Source: Rallus limicola
Lineage: Eukaryota; Chordata; Aves; Gruiformes; Rallidae
Direction of reading: 5' to 3'
DNA: 64,000 nt
Assembly (NCBI GenBank): GCA_022605955.1
Contig: JAKCOZ010000014.1
Location: 13,212,001-13,276,000, forward strand
Shown: piece by piece, positions 51,480 through 61,400 of the stretch
Position numbering within the stretch: position 1 is the first letter of the stretch
Layout: every line of letters begins with the position of its first letter
Made by a program: the position numbers and the translations under genes
The notes under the pieces: model-generated
Database searches by the model: none
What the model saw: the letters and a program-made list of their open reading frames with translations, nothing else
What the model was told of the DNA's origin: nothing

Positions 51480-53350
51480 ACATGGCAACATGGGTACAGT
51501 GTATCTCCCAGGGGTCAGCCAACGGATGTCACAGCAGCTCACAAGGCAAAGCTACAAAGTGTCCCAAACCACCCTTCAAGATGGCACATGTTACTGGGGG
51601 GACTATCTAGTATCAGCTGAAGCAACTGCCTCACACATCAGAGATCCCAACTCCAAGAACTATCCAGGGAGGAAGGCAGCATTCAGGTGTTCAGCATCAA
51701 GAGCTCCTGCTCCTCCCCGGTGTTGCTGAACACACTAGCCTCATCTGAGTAGTGCGTTACCTCTGAGGTGCTGAGCATCCAGGCAGGAGTGCCGCAGGAG
51801 GGGATGAACACATTGCACAACAGGGAAGGAAAAGAGGAGGTCTTGGGAAGTCTGCTGCTTGCTGATTAACATTTTGGAAAGACTTGAGGCTCATTCAGGC
51901 CTCAAACTACTGCACCTTCCTGGCTATCTGTGTGGACACCAGTGACACTTCCAAAAAGCACTTTCTGAGCAAATCAAGATGACTCCTAAGCACTGCGGGC
52001 AAGGGTGAACAGGCCCAGGTGGTGTTTCTTCAGTCTCTTCAGCAAAAAGCAACATTTTGGACAGAGTAGATGCATCCAGAGGGTCAATATTCAGCTATGA
52101 GCAGAACTCTTACTGCTATAACCTCAGGAACAAGGATCCATCTGACAAAGTAGGCATGAGTGTCTTTGCCACCAAGCACATTATGCGTGTGAATAAGACT
52201 TTATAACTAGGCACAATGGAGAAAGGTTGCCACTTTTAGGAGAAGTGAAGACATTGGGAACACGTGACATGGCAGAGAAGGCTCTCACTTCCCTTGTGAA
52301 AGGGGCATGTCTGGGAGCCCACCACAAGTGCTTGCACACAAGTAGATACAGCATGGGAAGTAACAGGAGAACTTCGTTCATACACAGTTGCAGAGCTATA
52401 AGGTCACAGGGGTTACAGTGTGACAGCTCATATGGCTGGAGAGCAACAGTGGATGGATACAGGCTCTTAAGAAAAACCAGGGCGGCAAATTAAGCAGTAA
52501 CATGGGTTTCAACCTATGCTAAGGGCTAGCTACCACACACACTGCTCTGCTTGGAGCGAGTGACAAGCCAAATGAGACCTTTTGGGTAAGGATCATAGAA
52601 CAGTCAAACATCGGTGATGGATGGTGCCCGCTACAGACCTCCTTATCAAAAATGGAAAGTAGAAGCCACCTTCACTTGAAAGCTGGAGGAAACTTCACCA
52701 CTGCAGGCCCTAGTACACAATGGGGCCTAACACCACTGGTATCTCCTGGTAGGGTCTGGCCAAGAACTCCAGGACATTTCTTGAGTGCACTGAAAATGAT
52801 TTTGTGGTGCAAATGATCAATGAGCCAACTAAGGAAGATGCTCTGCTGGACCCGTTGCTCACAAACAAGGAGATACAGAAGTCAAGAGTGGCCTTGGCTG
52901 CAGCAACCACAAAATTGCTGAGTTTAAAGTCCTGAGAGAAGCGAGGCATAGTACAGCGCACAGTGTAAGACCCAGTACATAGTTACAACACAGCACCTCC
53001 AGAGAACAGATTTTAGCTTGCTCTGGGATCATCTTGGTGGAATCTCATGGAAGACCACCATGGATGGTGAAGAGAAAGCCTCTGAGAGCTGGTTGATCTT
53101 CAAGGACAGCCACCACAAAGCAGAAGAGAGACCATGCCTGCATAAAGGAATTCAAGCAAGACTGACAAGGGACCAGCAAGGGGCAGGGAACCTGTGACAG
53201 CTCAAAGGCAAAACAGAATACATGGGAGGTGGAAGCACAGATAGGAGGAATATTTAGGTATTATCTAATGGTACAGGGGTGGAATTAGGAAAGCCAAAGC
53301 TCTGCTGGAGTTGAAACATGCAAAGGATGTGGAGGATATTATGAAGGAAA
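51480..53350 (+). mobile_element. CR1 LINE, 5' part (ORF1 end and ORF2 endonuclease), decayed
   Basis: About 1.9 kb of an old CR1. The order fits the ORF1 3' part, then the ORF1-ORF2 junction, then the ORF2 endonuclease: GTGTGGACACCAGTGACACTTCC-like sequence near 51.93 kb; an IHLTK remnant of the ORF1 esterase-type domain at 52136-52150; the TGCTTGCACACAAGTAGATAC and GGATGGATACAGGCTCTT blocks (52.33, 52.45 kb) of the endonuclease start; CTGGACCCGTTGCTCACAAAC near 52.85 kb; and AGGAAAGCCAAAGCTCTGCTGGA at 53.29 kb, before the reverse transcriptase. Stops and frameshifts occur throughout. The edges are approximate. Confidence 0.85.
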
Positions 53351-54120
53351 GAAAACACACTTTCACCTTTTTCCTCCAGAACTGAAGTTATACAACAGAA
53401 AACACACATTTGCACAGGATGATATTATGCACATTAGCATCTGCTACATATCCTTTCCTTACAGATGTCAGAAAATCTGAAGAATGGGGGTTACTAAATG
53501 TGAAAGTCTGATCAGTTAACAATAAACATGATTTACTAGCTGTAGTAGCTTGCTCCTAACCCTGCTTTAAAGAAAGACATCGCTTGCGCTTCCATTTTGC
53601 GTGACTTTTGAGATCCAGAACACAGCAGCCTGAATCTTTTGACATGTCAACAGATTGGGTTTTTTTGCAATGAGAAGCCATCCCATTTCAGAAATTGACA
53701 CCAAACACATTTCTAGTACTGCACCTCTATGAACACAGGTATGTTTTAATCTCTTTCTGTTCTTTGGTAAGAAACATATACAAAACAGCCAGCCTGATGA
53801 GAAATTTTCTAGTCTTCTTTGATTGGAGGCAGACCCCAGAAATTCTGGTAAACTGCAAGAAGTGTTTGACAAACGCTCGATCTGTAAACTTCCACTTGAA
53901 GACTCTATTTTAGTTTAGAAAAAAAAAAACCCAAAACCCTTAAAGTCTGTTTTGAAGTTTAAAAATACATTGGTATTTCAGGATACGCTCTTAGTCAAGC
54001 TGCCAAGACAAGTCTAGATACCCTCCAGCACAGCTATGTCTTATGAAAGACATCAGTATTCATTCTACATCATTTGTAGAAAATTTAAACTTCCAATGAT
54101 ATTGAACAAGAAGTAGACAT

Positions 54121-54134
54121 ACACACACACACAC
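54121..54134 (+). repeat. (AC)7 microsatellite followed by A-rich tract
   Basis: Seven AC units are followed by CC and a run of A. It is a short simple repeat inside intron 1 with no further structure. Confidence 0.85.
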
Positions 54135-57100
54135 CCAAAAAAAAAAAACAACCCCATCACACTAACACTCCTACACTCAAAAAAATAGCATATATTGAAA
54201 GGGTTCAAGATTTGAATAAGGTCCTACTCGAGGTTGACACTGTGTTTGACAAAAATAATCTCAGTGCTAAAGGCTTGAGAGAGTGAGGGGGGAAGTAAGG
54301 CCTATCAGGTACATTTTTAAGTGCAGAGGCAAAAGGTCAAACTAAGGAAAGCATAAACCACCTTTCAGAAAAATGGATGCTGAAGGAGGACACAAGATCA
54401 TACAAGCACAGCACTGCAAATATTTCTACTAAAATGGGACTTGATAGTATTAATACGCCAGGGGTGTTTCAAGGTTATGAAGCACTCCAGCGTTGCTGAA
54501 ACAAGAGAACTTGTGCCAATATACCCAAATAGGACAACCATTCCATTCCATAGCTTTGAGTCCACTTAGTTTAAGGCACTGAAGTAGGAAAAACAAAATC
54601 TCAGTTTGAGCTGAGCAGCCTTTCCTGGGCAGAAGTCACAAGTGCATCCAGACCGTCAGATCCAAGGCAACAGATCAACATTCCCAAGTGTTACTTCAGG
54701 CAACACAAGGCGTACAAAGGCTAGAGAGCTCTATTCACATGACACTGACCAGTTTACAGAGATAACTCCAATTCAAATGAAGCACAACCATTCACTCTTC
54801 TTTTGCACATTTACAAAAGTGAAATACCCTTCCTACTGTATAATCCTTGCACCGTTACTGGAAGAATAAAATGTTTAGCCTTCTCAGTAAACAAAGCAAT
54901 GATAAAATAACTACAAGCCATACTCTAAAGGCAAAATGACAGGAAAGCCTCTAAGAAACAAAGTTTTCAAGAGCTTAGATGAACAGGCTTGCCGATAAAT
55001 AGCTAAAATGGCACCATCTACTGGTTAAATACACATTTCCCTGCTCAGGATGTACTCTCTCCACTGCAGCAAATTTGACTCCCAGTGAAACAAGGAACTC
55101 CAAGAGTGCCAAGCACAAACTAAAACAGATTCTGGCACAGATAATCCCTCCTAACAAACATTGAGATACACTGGCAAAGTAGATTTGGGGTGCTTGTGTA
55201 ACTGATATTTATTCTCAGCAACATAAAAAGGAGCACTTAAGGTGTCAGTCTTGACTTTTTAAATGCAAATGTTGCTCTGTTTTAAAAATAATGATGTAAT
55301 ATTTGCACAACTGGCAGTGAGTGAGAAAGTAAATTTAGAATACATATTTAAGAACACTGCAAGATAATCTGTAGAAGAATCAATAGTCTCATTTTTGCAT
55401 TCAGGCATTTACTGCTCTACAGGGTTAACAAACAGTTTGTGGTGCTTCTCTCCATCTGCTTATTTACAATAACCTCATTTGAAACTCACTATTCATATCA
55501 ATATTTCAAAACATTATCTAGGCAGCTAAACTATTTCCAGCAAAAAATTTGAAGTGTCCCTAAACTTTATCATTCCAGAATACACTACACCGAAAACATG
55601 ACCACATTCCTTGGAGACCTGTAGCTAAATTCAAGCTACACTCTGTATTTTATCAATCACTAGTTATTGAACTGTTCCATTTACTGTGTAGTACTTTTAA
55701 GGCCACAAAGGAACTAGTGTAACAGATATCCTTTTATAAAGGATGCCAATATTCAAAAGTCAACAACAATCATGGTTACATGTCAAAAGTCACCTACAAA
55801 AGCAGATCAATCACACGGATTGTAAGGCAACAACTTAGTCTTCTCAGTAAACTCAAGCTTATTACACCCTACAGCAAAGCAACCTACTGCAATGAAGCCT
55901 AATGAAAATTCTCGTTTAGCCTGTCAAATTTTTGACAGCCACAGTAATTTTTTAAGAGTGCAAAAAGACCGCCAGAGCGCACAGTTAACGGCAGCTTACA
56001 GCACTTTAACCCAGAGATGACCACAGGCACTGCCCATTGCCCCCTGAATGGTGCAAACTGGATGAGGTACGCACCCCACCTAAACAGCACAATACAGAAA
56101 AGCAGCTTGTCTCTCAAGTCATAGCTTCAAGTCTTCAAGGCTGTCAAGTTAGTAAAATTCTCTCTCATCACAGCTATTAAGCTAGAGTACTGCCACATCA
56201 GTATAACTGCATCTCTTTAACTTGTGGAGAGCACGTGTTCAGCCAGATGCCACAAACTTGTGGGGGAGGAGAGTTTCCTGCATGGTCCTCAATTACGCTG
56301 TACAAATATACCCTCAGTTACCCTTGTTCAGCCATAAAGGGGAAACACCAGTTTGCACTTACTATGTTAACAGGAAAACTTATGTACCTGCATAATATCC
56401 CTCAGAAACCTGTCCTTTGACTTACCATCACAAAAGCCACACGTCAAGTAAGAAGGCAAATAATCATGTTGAAGAACACTCCACTATTTGATTTCTAAAA
56501 CAGTAAGTGATGCAAAATATGAGGAAAGACATGAAGTAGTTAATTCTGTAAAACTCTGTCCTACCATACCAACGCTACTTACATTCTTTTCTATAAAGTA
56601 CTACCGAGGTACATCAAGATTTAGAACATATTTTAGGTGACTACTGAAGCAAATCCTTTGAAGTACTACATAGCTAAAGTTAACAAGCTACCTAAAATGC
56701 AATAACTGAACCAAAGCGTAGTTCAGAAGGCACATATTCTAGTCTAGTTGCCACCAAATATCTGTTTCTCCTTCAAAATTCATTTGTGAAAATTAAGCTA
56801 TATTTAAGATATTTCTTGAAGAGAAAAAGTACTTTATATTTTTTATTATTATGCTGTTGAAGTGCAATGAACCCTGTTGGTGAAGTGGGCTGTACCTGAA
56901 AGACTCTTCAAATGAAACCTGAAGTCTAAAGCTGTCATTAAAACAATCACTGTTGAATAGGAATGTCTAAAACCCACCTGATAACATCCATGCACAGCTG
57001 TTAAAAAATAGACGTGGCAGCCAAACACATCACCACTTCAGAAAAAGCAAAGGGACACTAATACCCTCTTCAGTGAGATATGGCACACCACATTAGTTCA

Positions 57101-60100
57101 GTGCTCTGGTTAGGAAAGCCAGAAGGAGAAGCCTGGAAATATGCCCTTCTCCAACAAGAGTCGCTTTCAGTTCTATCATCATCTGCAGTAGAGTAGTGAT
57201 AAAAACATGTTTGTTTCATTGAAAGAAAAATAAGACAAAAAGAAACATAAGCCCATTGCTTAGCCAAACTGCATAGCCTATGATCCTACGGACTTTTGAT
57301 GGTATACATGAAGTAGCATCAAATACTAAAGAAAAAGTTTCCACTTGTTTTTTTTTTTTAAGATAAGGTATTTTCAAAAAATATTAACTGCAAATTATTT
57401 CAGGACTTAACTGCAATAGCTGTTCCTTTAAATGCTACTTACAGCTATTGCAAAGAAATGCACCAAACTATCCAATACTGAACACCATAAGGACAAAAAC
57501 ATTAGAACCAAGACTACTGGTACACAGTATCAAGCATTTTAATACCATCACACTGTGGCTGTTAAACTCACAACTGTATACAAACTGACCCACTAACACA
57601 CTCCACTTCTATTTAAACAAAGCAAAAAAGAATGACCATAAGCCGCTGTTGAGGGAAGAGGAAAAACACAACCAGCATACAACTCTTCTTTACACCCTCT
57701 CAACCTCCAGCTATAGACTTCTGAGGCTGGTGCTCATCCATTTAATAACTTCAACAAATCTGTCCTCCAATGACTGTCCAACTTCCCCTTTAAGCCCACA
57801 AAAACATTTTGTGTATACATTGTATAGCAAGTAACCTCTGAGTTCCCTTCACAGTGTGAAGAATTCTTTGCTCTGAACCTAGCACCTAACTCTGACTTGA
57901 CTGTGTACCTCCTCTGCCATGTTCACCTGCTCTCTCCACAGAAGCTTTACGAGATCAATGTCCCATCATTTCTGACAAGTTCTAGTCTATTCCATCATTT
58001 CCCATCTAGGAACTAATCTTCTCCAACAATGCACCTTTTCCAAGATGAAGGACAGAACAATGCACACTATATAAGGTAAGCAAGAAGTGTGGATTTATCC
58101 AGTTGCATATATTTTTCCTATCATATTCTCTGCTTGTCCCAGATGCTCTGATCATTGGCTGCTCTCTGATTGTAATACCTGTATCAGGCCTTTGTTTCAC
58201 CTCCCCCTTGTGACTTTCATGCTTAGACTGCCACCAAGCAGCCTCTTCCAAATACCAATATCCTAAACACTGGATGCATCTCTTCTTTAAGACTTGACCT
58301 AAAACACAAAGCAAAGTTAAAGGGTGTTGTATGCTTCTGATAAAATAAATTGGTGGGAGATGGGGGTGTTTGACTTACAGAGGTGCTCCTCCATACAAGA
58401 AGCACCAGAGTTTATTTATTAAATATCTAACGCTACAAAAACACAGAATCACAACGTTAGCGGAAGGAAGAAAAGGAAGTGTTAGGGAGGTTTTCTGTTT
58501 GATCATGCTTCTGTATTTTTAAGCCACAGCACATAAGTTCTCAGATTTGATTCACACTTTCTGCAACGTCCCTTCATCTTACTGAGATGCTTCTGAAAAA
58601 AAATAAAAAATAAAAAATCTATGCACATGCAAACAGTTTCAGAAAGGTCTGCTAGCAGGACGGTGCCTGTTCTACCAGAAGCACAGGGTTAGAAAAAGTA
58701 AGTCAAGCTGTGTTGCCGAAAACACTTGTATTTCATATTATGTGGCTTTCACATATATAAAATTGTAACTCTTGCATGCAAAAACCCACAACAAATCCAA
58801 CACTGTTATGCCCAAAGGTCAATGTGTTGTGTCCTTTCTTTATGCCATTTACTTCACATGTTTTCCCCATAAATTCCTTTTTTTTTTTTTCTAGTTCCTA
58901 CCCATCTTTCTGGCTCTCTCGCTCATTTAACCATCTCAGTTTTGCATCACCTGCAGTTACCACCTGACCACCCTTTGGCATCGAGGTTAGGCTCCTGACT
59001 GGGCACTGCTGTAGTGAGAAAACAAACTTGGACCACTACACTGAGCATCTCTGTTCAAAATACCCACACAAAAAATGACCATGTGGCAGTACAGCAGCTT
59101 ATGTGCCTGTCCCAAATGCCCCGAGTTATTTTTTGTTGCACTGAACCTGAGTGACTCCTGATGGCCCTGACAAAAAAATGTGCTCAGGGCACAGTGAATT
59201 TCAGGAAGTCTGCAATCCTCTTTTTATTCGGATTCACCTGAGGATCACCATGGACCTCTTCCACTTCAAATCCATACACTCAAAGCCCAAAGCTCTACCA
59301 ACTTGTTCCACACAGCATCTCTTTCCTAGACAAGAGTATCCTGCCAGCTAAGAGATACCTCCTAAGAAAGGCAAGGTAATTTTAACAGGAATCAAGCCTA
59401 TCAAGTAGGCTGCTCTTGCCAAGAATTTATTTTGAACAAGTGAATACGAATCGGGAACGTGCCTTTTTGGGACAGAGACAAGAAGGCGGAGAAGAGGTCT
59501 AGCACAGATGTACAAAACCTTTAGAGGTGAGCAGAGACATTCATTTCTGAAGCCAATGTACCAAGACTTAAACAATCCAAGGAATTTGCAAAATTCGTGG
59601 ACCTTTGAACCACTAAGTTATCCACGCTCCTGCTCCAACAAAGGAAACACAGTAAACATACTGATGTCACAGGAAGCTAGCACTTCATTAGATTGCCAAT
59701 TTTATCAAATGTGACTCAAGTCTCTCCTTGAAGAGTAGCGGAAAGATGATGAGAACTGACATGTTTTCAGTGTAATTTCTCTGTCCGTCACAGCATTCTT
59801 TACGTCAAAAGCTACACATCCCTCCTCTGAAAACAAGTTGCTGCACACCACCTTTTTGGGGAAGGCCTTGAAGGGGAGTATGAGAGCAAGGGCTAGGAGG
59901 CTCATTAACAAAATCCAGACCTTGAGTCATCTGAAGGGAGTGGAAATTACAACTATGGAACCACATGTATTTTTCAGTAGCACAGGAAGTAAGGCAACAC
60001 ATGTCTGCTTTACTTAGCCACCGGCCCGGGAAGGAAACGAGCCCAAGCTCCGTAGTTTTATCCCTCTCTACACACACACACATCCCCTCTTCCCCCCAAC

Positions 60101-60341
60101 CCCCCTTCCCGCCGCCCAAAGAACTACAAGTCTGCCGGAGAACCATATCCCCCACCTGACCGGACTACGCGGCCGGGCAACATGAGGACAAGGGGAAGCT
60201 CGCTGCTTTGCCATGTGTGCGCACTTCTCTCTCGCCCAGGAACTCGTCAGCGAGCGGGGCCGGAGGCAGGGAGAAAGGCGAGGCCAGGGGCCGCCGCGCC
60301 CCCCCACCGCTGCCGGCACAAGCCCCGCGGGGATCTCACAA

Positions 60342-60374
60342 AGGGAAAGAAGGGGCGGGGGGGGGACGACGGGG
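60342..60374 (+). repeat. Plus-strand G-quadruplex motif in the CpG island
   Basis: Runs of 3, 4, 9 and 4 G are separated by loops of 6, 1 and 5 bases, giving a clear quadruplex motif on the non-transcribed-RNA strand of SLC4A7, about 420 bp inside intron 1. It could fold in DNA when the promoter is open. Confidence 0.6.
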
Positions 60375-60743
60375 CAGACGCAGCCGCCGAGCACACGCCG
60401 CGGCGGCGCCCGGAGCCAGTGGCGGAACAAAGGCTCCGGTCCCGCCGCCGCCCCCAGTGAGCGGAGCGGTGGGGGGGACGGGGGACGCGACACGGCCGCG
60501 CGCACGAGGCCGGCACGCGGGCACACCTGCGCCCTCCCGCCCCACGGCGAAAGGGGCCGGGGGAGCCCCAGGCGCTCAGGTACCTGCGGCGTCGCTTCCG
60601 CGTCCCGCCGCCGCCGAGTGGTGGGGAGCCAGAAGAGGCTCCCCGCCGTACCCTGACGCGTCCCCGCTCCCCGACAAAAGGGGAGAGGGGCGGCCCCGCG
60701 CACAAGGCAGGAGGCGCTGCCCCGCGGCGGCCCTTTGTGCGCT

Positions 60744-60784
60744 CCCCCCCCCCCCCCCCCCCGCCCGCCCGGCACCCCACCCCC
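60744..60784 (-). repeat. C19 homopolymer and G-quadruplex-prone start of intron 1
   Basis: The plus strand has 19 consecutive C (60744-60762), followed by CGCCCGCCC and two more C runs. On the transcribed RNA this becomes G5, G4, GGG, GGG and then about G19, beginning 7 nt inside intron 1. It meets the usual four-run G-quadruplex rule many times over. Homopolymer length here is prone to sequencing error. Confidence 0.85.
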
Positions 60785-60791
60785 GCGTTAC

Positions 60792-60839
60792 CGTGGTGAG
60801 CAACGGTCTCATCTGCTCGCCCGCCCGCTCCTCTTCCAT
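60792..60839 (-). CDS. SLC4A7: SLC4A7 coding exon 1 (long N-terminus, start codon)
   Basis: The exon encodes MEEERAGEQMRPLLTT, closely matching the long-form start of mammalian NBCn1 (GEQMRPLLT is shared). The ATG at 60839 has G at -3 and G at +4, a strong Kozak context. The exon ends at a GTAACG donor (intron from 60791) in phase 0. Exon 2 opens with a Gly codon in phase 0, giving LLTT-GHDEEAVV. The exon sits inside the CpG island at 60.17-61.4 kb, so it is the first exon of a CpG-island promoter. The donor is followed within 10 nt by a very G-rich run. In the SLC4 family this extreme N-terminus is the part that differs between promoters. Confidence 0.92.
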
Positions 60840-61000
60840 CGCGGCCCCGCTGAGATCGCCCGGGAGAGGGACGCGGAGCGGGAGGCGGACGATGGGCTAG
60901 AGCCGGGGCTGAGCGACTGACTGCCTAGAGGAGGCGACCGGCGCTGCTGCCCTCAGGACGGGGCGGCCGCGACTGCTCTACCGCGCCGGGGGCTGAGCCC
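60840..61000 (-). other. SLC4A7: Probable SLC4A7 5' UTR
   Basis: GC-rich sequence lies directly upstream (minus strand) of the ATG at 60839, between it and the CCAAT and GC boxes near 61.06-61.13 kb. No splice acceptor is needed to reach the ATG, so the simplest reading is that the first exon runs straight through from the transcription start. The outer end is a guess: there is no TATA box, and CpG-island genes usually start at several positions. Confidence 0.5.
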
Positions 61001-61057
61001 AGACCGACTCGGCGCGCCCGCTCCCACCGCCCCGCGCGCGACCGGCAGCGCCGCCAG

Positions 61058-61062
61058 CCAAT
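61058..61062 (+). promoter_or_regulatory. CCAAT box
   Basis: AGCCAATGGGA lies about 220 bp upstream of the SLC4A7 ATG and matches an NF-Y site (CCAAT with favourable flanks); it reads ATTGG on the gene's own strand. NF-Y works in either orientation. Its position just upstream of the presumed 5' UTR suits a core promoter element of the minus-strand gene. Confidence 0.55.
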
Positions 61063-61122
61063 GGGAGGGGGCTCAGCGCCTGGCGCGTCTACGCCCCCGC
61101 CCCTCCCGGGGGCTGGCGCGGT

Positions 61123-61134
61123 GGGGCGGGGCGG
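61123..61134 (+). promoter_or_regulatory. Tandem GC boxes (Sp1/KLF-type)
   Basis: The sequence GGGGCGGGGCGG gives two overlapping GC boxes. A further box in the opposite orientation (CCCGCCCC) lies at about 61096-61103. They sit 40-70 bp upstream of the CCAAT motif relative to the minus-strand gene, as expected for a TATA-less CpG-island promoter. Confidence 0.55.
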
Positions 61135-61400
61135 AGCACGAGAAGGGGGCGGCTGGCGGCGCTGTCCCACGCGGAGCCGCGTGGCGGGCAGCCCCCGGCT
61201 GGCCCCAGTCGCCCCCCGCGACGGAGGCTGCCCGGTGCCCGGGCGGGCAAGCTCGGCCCGACGGAAAGACTTACGGCCGGGGTTGGCGGGGCCGGTGCCC
61301 CGCAGCGCCGCCCCCCCACCCCCGTGCGGGAGAGCATAATGCTCCCGGCGTGGCCAGGTGGAGAACGGCAAGCACAGCCAGTGACCACGGCCGTTTGACG

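Larger units (their letters stand above)
23036..60791 (-). other. SLC4A7: SLC4A7 intron 1 (37.8 kb)
   Basis: The intron separates the CpG-island first exon from exon 2. It is AT-rich with scattered homopolymers and no convincing exon. Recognised contents are a solo LTR (26.7-27.2 kb), a CpG-rich patch (32.57-33.02 kb), a CR1 tail (39.7-40.0 kb), a CR1 3' half (42.7-44.0 kb), a CR1 5' half (51.5-53.35 kb) and several poly(A) or microsatellite tracts. Elsewhere I see nothing beyond unique intron sequence. The short open frames scattered through it have neither family likeness nor splice-site support. Confidence 0.9.
1..61000 (-). other. SLC4A7: SLC4A7 gene, 5' part (promoter through seventh coding exon)
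   Basis: Seven exons on the minus strand join without a frame break into 376 codons that follow the N-terminus of mammalian NBCn1 from start to cassette II. NBCn1 moves Na+ and bicarbonate together into the cell across the plasma membrane and so regulates intracellular pH. The His/Arg block, the SYDTPSQRVQF region, the [14 protein letters not shown] region and the VRSFADIGKK region are shared with the paralogues SLC4A8 and SLC4A10. The DNMIASGQLDES stretch, LLERNGE and above all cassette II (GLSASRHSLRTGLSAS) identify SLC4A7. The transmembrane exons lie left of base 1. The upper limit is approximate because the transcription start cannot be read from sequence. Confidence 0.95.
60170..61400. 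promoter_or_regulatory. SLC4A7: CpG-island promoter of SLC4A7
   Basis: About 1.2 kb of dense CpG and high GC stands out sharply from the AT-rich sequence on both sides. It covers coding exon 1, the presumed 5' UTR, the start of intron 1 and the upstream promoter. It contains several GC boxes, an isolated CCAAT motif, G/C homopolymer runs and no TATA box, the usual form for a broadly expressed gene. The long open frames on both strands here (up to 235 codons) are what GC-rich, stop-poor DNA gives and do not look like proteins. A CpG island of this kind may also start transcripts to the right, but nothing seen here proves that. Confidence 0.88.

Noticed and set aside
60068..60900. Open frames of 230-235 codons on both strands of the CpG island
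   Set aside because: They are Ala/Gly/Pro/Arg-rich products of stop-poor GC-rich DNA, overlap each other on opposite strands, have no family likeness, and span the SLC4A7 exon 1 donor and intron.
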